Shown piece by piece: positions 55,690 to 64,000 of a stretch of DNA of 64,000 nt. The stretch is from Helianthus annuus (lineage: Eukaryota; Streptophyta; Magnoliopsida; Asterales; Asteraceae). Each line of letters starts with the position of its first letter. Position 1 is the first letter of the stretch. Below the pieces are notes generated by a model that was not told where the DNA came from, did not search any database, and saw only the letters and a program-made list of their open reading frames with translations. The stretch lies in NCBI RefSeq assembly GCF_002127325.2, contig NC_035436.2, forward strand, positions 22,644,383 through 22,708,382, given 5' to 3'. Position numbers and translations under genes: made by a program.

Positions 55690-57430
55690 AACTCCCCCTT
55701 GGATGCTACTCGCGTGATTCGCCTTTCATGTCTTCTACATCGGAGGATCTTGAAAGTCTTCACGTCTTGAAAGCAGAAAGTGTATCAACAAACTACCCGT
55801 ATCATGTAGGAAGTGTGTTGACAAACTCCCCCTTAACATAAGCTCCCCCTTGAGTTATGCTCGTGTAAGACTTGATCTTCAGTGCTTGAGATCCTTGTGG
55901 TGTTGATGATGGTCAGCGGCAACTCGATCATCTTCATCTTTTGAGTGCCTTCACGTCGTGTCTTCATTCCGAAGCTTGTCATCGACCATGTTCTCCTTGC
56001 CTTTAGAATCTGCACATGCAAGAAATCTAAACGCGTAATGAGAACAACTGCTTGGAATATAGTTAAAATAAACAAATGACACACGAATGACCATGTCACA
56101 ATCAAACACCGTCCGACAGTTTGAATGTTTAATAAATTTATCAATTTTAGATTTTAACTTTCAAAACTTGCAAATTTCGACCGTTTATGAAGATTTAGTC
56201 AATTCGGTTTTCAGTCAGGTTTCAGGTAAAGGTAACGAAGACTCGAGTTCCAACATCGTACAATCGAAAATAAAATAGAAATAAAATCTTTTTGGCTTTT
56301 ATAAAGTTTATATTAAAACATACCTAAAATCTTTTTGGTATTTTTGAATATTTCAAATGTAAAGACTGAAAGCAGTAAATAAATATTTGCAGACATTCTT
56401 TTTGCGAGTTTCGAGGGTAAAAGAATCATATCAGTGTACGGTCATGCCAAAACGCTCTTGTTGTTCAATTAGTTAACATTAAGATAAGCATCCTATAACG
56501 ATTATCGGTATTGTTGTCCACTTAAGCTCAACTTATCAGATGTAATCATGGCGAGGGGATATGTTAAGGTATGATTTATACTTACCGACCGGTGTTCATC
56601 CACATCACGACACATTCCCGTATCAAGGTATGCACGAGGGTTCATCGTATCGGTGAGTATACCAATTATCATCTGTTTGACCGTATATGATGTGAGATTC
56701 TCACTTATTTTGATTTGAAAACAAGCCCTATGTGATATAATCACTTATTGATGAGGAACTTGATTTTCAGATGCATGAGGGCACAGGAGCAAGTCCGTGA
56801 ACAGGTCAGTACTTTCGTACAGCAGAGAGACGAACTTGACTCCCGGATAAATGTGATATTTTATCACTTATTTGTTTGGACATGTGATTGTTGATCACTT
56901 ATTGAGGTCGTATGCAGTATGTACACGTATGTATAGTATCATGGAAGATCTAGACTTGCGTCCCCGTTATTTTTCGGTAAAAGATACAACCATGATACCC
57001 AGATGATAAGCAGCATAAAGACCGAATATCTCAGAACCTCGGCAATCTATCAAACGAAATTTCGGTACTAAGACCATATGCCAATGAATGGTTCCCACCT
57101 GGTCTTCTGTCGGTTTAAGATTTATATCACCCTGCACACTTTAATATGATTGTGAGCCTACCGATACATCTTTTATAGATATGCTTATCGTTTTTCATTT
57201 AAGGTTTAAAGAGGTTTGGATAGACCACTGATGTACTATCATTTTCTCTTTTGCTCGCCAGGAAACTCATTTTTGTTTTTCTATTGTTTTTGTGTTTTTA
57301 AAATTTTTCGATGTTTTTGGATTTTCAAGTTTTGGATTTACTCCCCCTAAAATCAACAAACTAAGATAAATTTGAAACACAAAAATATTTACAAGAATGA
57401 TTTTCCGATGTTGGTTTTACTCTTGCTTGA
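55690..57430 (-). other. non-coding 3' region of the minus-strand copia copy
   Basis: Collinear (inverted) with 18571-20391: reiterated PPT modules (55690, near 55790 and 55825-55850), the hairpin cluster, and the internal purine tract near 57340. No gene. Confidence 0.65.
56692..56898 (-). ncRNA. hairpin cluster, minus-strand copy
   Basis: Stems GTGAG/CTCAC at 56692-56704 and GTGAT/ATCAC at 56732-56744, 56854-56868 and 56884-56898. Stems identical to those at 19163-19370; three of the four loops differ. Confidence 0.6.
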
Positions 57431-57941
57431 CCTTAATGTCGTTTACCAATAATAAGAAGTCAAATCTTGATTTGTCAAATGCTTTGGTAAAAAGGTCAGC
57501 ACGTTGGTCATCGGTGTGGACCATGACAACATTGACGAGTTTCATATTGAAACAATCACGAGTGAGGTGATATTTGAGATCAACGTGTCAGGCCAAAGAG
57601 TGCTGTACGAGATGATAATAATTCATAAAGCAGCTTAAATATCGACAAGCATAGGAGAGATTAGAAATTCAAAACCGTATCCTGCAACTGCTTCGTGCAT
57701 AGAAAGGAATCTGAGTGCTCTCCCAAACTGGATATCCATCCGGTGTGGATTTCAAGGTCGAATTTGCAGCTACTGAGAAATCTCTTGACAGCAACAAGAT
57801 CATAAACCTCCGGGTCCGGCTGGTCTTACACATTGCACCAGCGAAGGCCTTTGTCTTTCTCTTTCAGAAGTGGTGTGCGGATGTTCAATCCACGCCAAGG
57901 CATCTGCACACATTTCATTGTATTCTTTCCTGAGGACCCGA
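57431..57941 (-). pseudogene. decayed RNase H end of the minus-strand copia copy
   Basis: One frame reads GYGFEFLISPMLVD followed by a ThrLeu...HisThrAspAsp-type tail typical of the last part of copia RNase H. The upstream join to protease sequence is at about the same place as in 17960-18150. Confidence 0.5.
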
Positions 57942-58154
57942 TCAAAAACCATAACAACCGAATTTTGGCACATTCTTCATCTGGTCGAATTTTGCAACTT
58001 CATTCAACCACATTCTTTCATCAGTTCTTTTTCCCTCTCTCTCCATCAAAGGCAACAATATTCTCCTTGTGTCGCCAATCTTGTGCATGAACGCTCCACT
58101 ATCAACAATCCTAAGACTATCAATAGTTCCTCCTGGAACATCCTGCACACTCAC
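57942..58154 (-). pseudogene. copia-type protease fragment, minus-strand copy
   Basis: 71 codons with RIVDSGAFMHKIGDTRRILL; the DSG active site is kept. It is in the +1 frame relative to gag, starting a few bases after the gag stop. Confidence 0.65.
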
Positions 58155-58161
58155 TCAGAGA

Positions 58162-59967
58162 TTAGTTGGAGAGGGGGACCCAAGCCATTGTGGTCTTGGG
58201 TCTTCCATTTTCATCAACAACAATAACTTCTATTCTTTGATGATTCGTAAATTGTGATGGTCCCCCTGATTCAGTAACCATTTTTGGTTTCCAGGTCTGT
58301 TTTGTTTTACCAGTGTTATTCTTTAGAATTTTAACTTCATGGTTGTTTGAAGTTTTTGAATTGTCTGGTTTGACAGAAATAGACGTTTTGTTAACCATAT
58401 CGGTTTTAATCGCTTTTTCAATTTTCTTGACCTGTTGGCGTTTCTGTTTCCTTTCCCTTTCTTTTACAAGGCGGGGATCTTGTTTTACAGAAACAGATCG
58501 CTTGCGGTTAGTTTTGTCACGGGGATCATCAACTTTGCCTTTTTGTTTATGAAGATATGGACAATTTCGAATTACATGTCCAATTGTACCGCATTCAAAA
58601 CATGATCTTGGTTCAACAAACCCCGAAGTATCATGTGATCGTCTTGCCGATGATGATGAACTTTGTGATCCCGAGGTACTAGGTTTCGAACTGTTTGATT
58701 CATTTCTTTTCAACACAGTTGCTTTCTTAACAAAATCCAAGTTAGATTTGTTTTCAAACGTTTCAATCTTGTCCGTTCCCTTTGATTTCACAAAGTTCAC
58801 ATTCTTGTTCTTCCTTTGATTCGGCTTCTTTTGACCTTGAGCCGGTAATTTTCCTTTTGGTTTGGTATGATTTTGCTGTTTTTGCACTGTTGGTAATTTT
58901 TGAGTGCCATGTTGTTTTCGAATTTTGGCCTTTGGAATAGGAGGACACTGTGTAACTGTAACATGTGGTCCTGTCTTTCCCAAAAACTTACTTGTCGAAT
59001 TTTCAAAGACTTTACTGATTAAAGACTGATTAACATTCTTAATAGGAAAATCTTTGTCAGAATATATTTTATCATCACCAACAAGAGTGTACAGCAAATT
59101 CACACTCTCCGACTCTTTTGCAGACGAAGACTCGATTGCAACAGTCTAAGCGGGTTTTGCAGGAGGATCACACAGAATGTAATTCTCAAAAGGTATGTCC
59201 TCATCTTTGATTACCGCATCAGACTTTGCTGGGATAGCATTATCAGATTCATCATCAGAAGAATCAGCATCCTCAATAATGACTTGAGGATCCTGATTCA
59301 GTTCAGCAGAAGACACACATGTATCTGCTGACACATCTGAATCGGATGATACTTCTTTCTTGTATCCGAGTCCTGTTGCAAATTCTTTAACATCTAGAGG
59401 AACAGATGGTTCAAAGAAAGTTCTGTCTTCCTCGTCAGGCATTGCATCATAATTGTGTCTCACAGGTGGTGGACATTTCTTGTAACCTATGCATGTGACA
59501 TCCCGTTTTTCTTTCTGAACGTCAATGATGTGATCCAACACATAGCTAGAGCTCAAATAACTGTCTAGCTTAAGTTGGATCGCCTCACTTTCAGTTTTAA
59601 CACAAGCCATTTCCTTTTGCATAATCTTAAGGCGAGTTATATACAAATTAATGTCAGTTTCCATTTTTGTTAATTCGGTTTTATCTTTCTTCAAGTTCTC
59701 AATTACCAATTTAAACTCTTTTTCATGGTTCTCATAAAACATGTTGGCTTCAGTGCACTTTGAAAGATCCACGGTCAACTTCTGGTTGTGGATAAACGTC
59801 ACATCATAATTCTCTTGCAAAGCCTCGTGTTTGCTTTGCAATTCACACCACTTATCATTCAATGAAACATGTTTGTCTTGCAAGTCAAACAAACTAGCTT
59901 GTAAAGCATCATGTTTGCCTTGCAACTCAGACATGTTTGCTTCTAAATCAGCACATTTAACACGCAA
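58162..59967 (-). pseudogene. gag: gag of the minus-strand copia copy, main part
   Basis: One frame from 59967 to 58162 with a single in-frame TAG near 59146-59148. Order: coiled-coil-rich region (ELQGKHDALQ repeats), CPPPVRHNYDAMPDEED, acidic region ending YILCDPP, the TAG, LYTLVGDDKIYSDKDFPIKN, basic Lys/Gln region, CCHC knuckle CFECGTIGHVIRNC, and WVPLSN end. Matches 15711-17793 domain by domain and keeps the knuckle in frame. Confidence 0.75.
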
Positions 59968-60608
59968 CTATCACAGTTATCACAATTAACAGCAGTGGGT
60001 TCATCGACACCTACCTGACTTGATGAACTGTCGACATTCGCCATAAAGGCTGAATGGAGAGAAGACGAAGAATAAGCAGCTTGATCCACCAAAACAGATC
60101 TTCTGTTTGTTCCTGCTGCAGTTTCCTCCAAAAGTTCATCAATATCTGCATCAACTGACACACTTGATGTCTCACCCACATGATCATCACCTGAACTTGA
60201 GGATTCTTCATCTGAACTTCTACTGTAACCAGAAGAGTCTTCATCCTCAGAAGATTCACCACCATTGGCGGAAGATTCTCCACCACTGGCGTGATTTAAA
60301 GCCTTGACAACCTCAGCAAAACACGCTGTTCCATTCGGAGCATCACTACTCAACTGGATTGACCAATCACAACCTTGAACCACAAGTGCCTGGTTGGCAT
60401 TTGATGGTCCCGCCTGACTTTGGTTGTTGACAGGTATCAACGTACGCTCATTGTTCCTATTCTGGTTCTGCTGGTTGCCTTGATTTCTGAAGGGATTCTG
60501 GTTCCCATGCTGTGCTAGTTGCCTTGAGCGTACGTTGTATCTTGAACTAATCCCTTGATTTCTGAAGGGATTCTGGTTCCCGTCTTGAACTAATCTCACA
60601 CTAATCAC
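59943..60608 (-). pseudogene. gag: gag N-terminus of the minus-strand copia copy
   Basis: 221 codons, Asn/Gln-rich start with the segment GNQNPFRNQG occurring twice, then an acidic Ser-rich region (SSGYSRSSDEESSSSGDD). It overlaps 59967 in another frame, so one frameshift separates it from the rest of gag. The first codon is GTG, so the true start is uncertain. Confidence 0.65.
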
Positions 60609-60709
60609 GGTTTCCTCAATTGACTGATCTTCATTTGCACTGATACCAATTGTAGGACCGTGTTTCGGGACCGAAACCGTGATTAGTGTGAGATTAGTTC
60701 AAGACGGGA
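60578..60709. repeat. 37-bp perfect inverted repeat around a primer site
   Basis: Arms at about 60578-60614 and 60673-60709 are exact inverses. The loop of about 58 nt holds the primer site and the LTR boundary. Confidence 0.75.
60635..60648 (-). other. primer binding site beside the 453-bp LTR
   Basis: TGGTATCAGTGCAA on the minus strand, one base changed from the usual site. Confidence 0.65.
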
Positions 60710-61103
60710 GAGATTAGAGATGGATAAACACAACTTCTTTGTATTAATCGGTAATAAACATTACAAATCGGCCCGGTTACAAGACAACCCAACTAATACC
60801 AAAGGAGTATACATCCGGGGAGAGACCAAGTGGTGATCTCTCCCCCACACAATGAAGCTCATAGGGACCTCCCAAATGAGCTCCCCTTCTCTCTAGTGCA
60901 AATGAAAGACAATGGTGGTATTTATACCCACACCCATTTCACTTGCACACACATACGGTCAAACACATTACCCTCTCGTTTGACCACTTCAAACGAGCGG
61001 GTCAAAACACATTCGTTTGACCGTTTCACTAACTGTTACATATTCAACGTAAAATAAAATCTAATCTATTCGACAAGCATCGGACACAAAATCTGCATCA
61101 ACA
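60651..61103 (-). repeat. 453-bp copia-type LTR, bracketed by PBS and PPT
   Basis: On the minus strand TGTTGATGCAG...CGGTCCTACA. TATAAATA on the minus strand at 60919-60926. PPT-like CAAGGGGGAATT adjoins at 61104-61115 and the primer site lies at the other end. Its sequence is a different family from the LTR at 55032-55689, although the tips are alike. Confidence 0.75.
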
Positions 61104-62399
61104 AATTCCCCCTTGTCCGTTGCTGTCGAATGCTGAAAATGCAACTGCAATCGATCTTCAGTCAAGTATTCATCTTCTCTGTGTTAACAAATTCCCCCTT
61201 GACCGATGATCCAGGTAAGTAGTATCTTGATGCTCCTTGTAAAACATTTCCCCCTTAAAGTACGCATATCCGTGTTGGGTGTTGTGCAATTTCCTCAATT
61301 GACTGATCTTCTGCTGATCTTCCAATACTCCAACCGGCATTTGATAAGGGTTCCATTCTTTAAGAACTGCATCAAGTCTTGTTCTGGCATAAGAAATCTA
61401 TTTCATACAAGCATACTACATTGATAGAGATTTCTGGTGAACTGTCTTCTGTAAACCGTCTTCGTGGAATCGACCAAGTAATGCACTTTAATCTTCAGCA
61501 TCAACACTCAGGAAAGTCAGCTAGTCCAAGTGTATCCCTTGCAAGCTCAACCAGCATGCTTAGTTGAACTACATCCAGATCTCATTGTCTCGCCTTTGTG
61601 AAGTTGACCACGTAATACACTACGGATCTTCAGCATCAGTACTCAGGAAGTCAGCTAGACCAAGTACATCGTTTGCAAACTCAACGAATTGAGTTACCCC
61701 CAGATCCCTGTAAAATCCCAAAGAAACATCAAACCCAAAACCAAATCCTACAGGTCTTCAGTCTTGAACTATCAGCTTTCATAAAGATTCCCCCAGGTCT
61801 TCAGTAAACAGCGCTTTCAAACAACTGTCGACTTTAGATACCTGTATGTTTCCATGCAAAACCCTTCACGCTGGCTGGAGAATTAATTAAAATCCTCAAA
61901 TATGTGTCTATGCAAAACATTCCACGTCGAACTGTTTGTATCACTAGAAAATTACAAACTCTACCGCCTGTGATTGCGTTTAGAAATTTACCAAAGAAAT
62001 TCAACATTTGAAAAATTTTTATCCCCCCATTTCTTTGGTAAAATCTCTAAACCTTAACAGATTCTCTCCACTTCAAAGAAACTGTCCTCAAATGTTCACC
62101 AATTCCCTCCACTGAGCGGAACTGTCGTCAATCTTCACTGAATGTTCTCGGTTCCGAAAAATCACGAAAACGACTTTCTTCTTTGCATATTCTAGTTGAA
62201 TAAGAACGTCCCCTAGTACCCCGTAGGATCCGACTTGTATCCCTCCAAAGACTTTGTGAACTCGTTAGGACCGGTATTGACATTCCAGGTTCATACGTTC
62301 GTTTTCAAATGCGAGAATATGACAATAAACAAAATGCTTTCGAACATTTACGAATAACCGATAACAATCATAAATGTTGACGTGCGGAAGTGAACATAC
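61104..62399 (-). other. 3' interior of another copia-type element
   Basis: Starts with the PPT and further purine tracts near 61192 and 61248 (again reiterated modules). An imperfect duplication with about 130-bp offset spans 61475-61556 and 61606-61685. No gene. Confidence 0.5.
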
Positions 62400-64000
62400 C
62401 GTGTTGTTTTTGGCCCATTGTAGTCGCGTCACCATTTTTGACCTTATTATTTAGAAGCGTGATTCAAATCAACTCCGCGAATACTCGACCCCACTTTGCA
62501 AACCATGTAAAATCCTTGGCCCAAATATAATCTTGAACTCATGACACAAAAGTGAACCGGATTAAACATTTGAAAACCAAATATCCTTGGCCCAAATAAG
62601 AGTTTTCAATTTTAGATGAGCCCATAACAGTTTGGACTATCATCCAATTGTCCAACCATGAATATCTCGATACAACATCCACACCCTAAAAGTCAAACAT
62701 AGCTGCCATTTTTTTTTAACATTTGAGACAAGTCTACTTCTTGTCACGGTAGTCTAAACATGAACTTCCAATTGAGCCCATCTTTAATTATTTACCCATA
62801 ACTCATAATTCTCCAATCCAATAGGCCCATCATGCTCCACCAAAATCTAGCAGCCAAGCTTTTCATTGATAGGAATTTTGGGAACATGATTATTTGTGAA
62901 GCCCAAGCCCAATCTATAAATCCCACGAAAAATTGGTTTTTGTGAAATGTTAAATGCTGGCCCCATCAAAGAAATTAAAAATATTCAGCTGCCACAAAAA
63001 TTTGTCAATTATGGAGGCCCAAGAAAACATTTCATCATTCTCTAATAATTGGGCTTGACCTACAACCAAAAGCCCATGCAACCATGAACCATTACCTGCC
63101 ACAGAAACCCTATATGTTTCAACAGCCGCTATCTTCTATTCTGTCTCTTCTCCTCCGATACATAAACAACAGCAGCAACATTCATCTTTTGTTTTCATGG
63201 ATAATCAATAAGCAGCAGCTCTTTCTCTCTCTGCGAAGAGATAAACTCAAATCAAAACCCTTGACAAATATTCCAGCCAAGAGTCTCTTTGTCTTCTTCA
63301 TTCAGCGATAAACACCTGAAACCCCTTTCTTCTTTGATGAACAATCAACAGCGGCCACCATCTATTTTGTACAAAGACCACCTCGTTAATTTCATCTTAG
63401 AAGACATTATCATCGTCGGAAGACATCATCATCTTCTTCGATACCCAATAAGCAGCAGCTGAAAAACTTGGGGATCCGACAACACAACTTCGATGAAACA
63501 CCAGAGACGACGAAACTGATTTCTTAATGTTGGCCGACGAAACAGATCTCTGGTCGACGAAACAGATTAAAAGTGTGTTGAACGATGAAACGTATCTTGA
63601 ATTCTTGTCGACGAAACAGGATGATGTCTGAAGTCGACGAAACAGGATCTGTTTCGCGGAAGGATTTCGTTTCGTCATGGAAAGTGGGGTTTTGTTGGAA
63701 ACCCTAAGATTTCTTTTACAGCCGCCAAGAACATCAAGAACAGAGCCACTGTTTATTCTGCAGATCTGACCAGAAACGCCTAAAAAATGATAACGTATGA
63801 TGAAAACTTCTTAAACTTGGTGTGAAACCTGAAACCCAACACTCGCACATGTTCTGTTTCATCTAGACCCGAATATTTCGGTCTAGATATGGGTTTTTCT
63901 CATTTTCACCCAACTTTACATCTTGATCAGAAAGCACAAAAATCACAGATCTAGAGCACATGTGACTTAGTAAACGGTTAAATTTACTAAATCGGGCACC
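62400..64000 (-). other. leader-like region of the same or a related element
   Basis: Near 62455-62500 it is the inverse of a leader segment at 5541-5580. GACGAAAC words are dense at 63496-63680. The small frames here have no recognisable product. The element continues past the window's end. Confidence 0.45.

Noticed and set aside
63397..63678. Minus-strand 93-codon frame
   Set aside because: Overlaps the repeated GACGAAAC leader words and shows no protein family.

Overview
This window is nuclear DNA of a flowering plant: introns with GT/AG borders, LTR retrotransposons primed by initiator tRNA-Met, CACTA and hAT-type elements, and a papain-type protease gene with plant exon structure. The retroelement families look most like those of the daisy family (Asteraceae), but that is inference and no species is claimed. 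I find no intact host gene. Almost everything is transposable element, much of it nested, plus three dead copies of one cysteine-protease gene. A sequencing gap (N) lies at 37041-37497.

Layout. 1-3860: 3' part of a CACTA transposon that landed in an LTR. 3861-21019: a pol-deleted copia element (LTR, gag, protease scrap, RNase H scrap, long structured 3' region, LTR), split inside gag by 5966-15705, a gypsy element with two 3.37-kb LTRs and only gag inside. 21020-29080: a large inverted duplication, each arm holding a cysteine-protease pseudogene, a gypsy gag scrap and an LTR; a 473-bp solo LTR interrupts the left arm. 29080-38692: a decayed copia gag-pol gene split by 29448-~37203, a minus-strand LTR element with no recognisable pol, carrying a long unfamiliar protein region instead. 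38692-38851: LTR scrap. 39271-49069: a complete, very young Ty3/gypsy chromovirus-type element with an unbroken 1534-residue gag-pol frame and LTRs with no difference noticed. 49070-51700: CACTA end, hAT-type MITE, copia scrap. 51726-54831: a third, direct copy of the protease/gag unit. 54832-64000: a minus-strand patchwork of copia elements related to the 3861-21019 family, with three LTR types and unusual joins.

How the parts relate. The autonomous gypsy element (39271-49069) and the gag-only element (5966-15705) share LTR termini, an initiator-tRNA primer site, a gag architecture with two zinc knuckles, and a palindromic motif next to the 3' polypurine tract, so the first could mobilise the second. 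The two pol-deleted copia copies (3861-21019 and 55032-60650) carry the same internal deletion on opposite strands, which suggests that the deleted form itself has spread. The most unusual signals are arrays of short hairpins in non-coding parts of several elements: about eleven in the gag-only LTR just downstream of its TATA box, eight at 25-bp spacing in its 3' region, eight copies of a 17-bp palindrome in the young element's LTR, and four stem-conserved hairpins in the copia 3' region.
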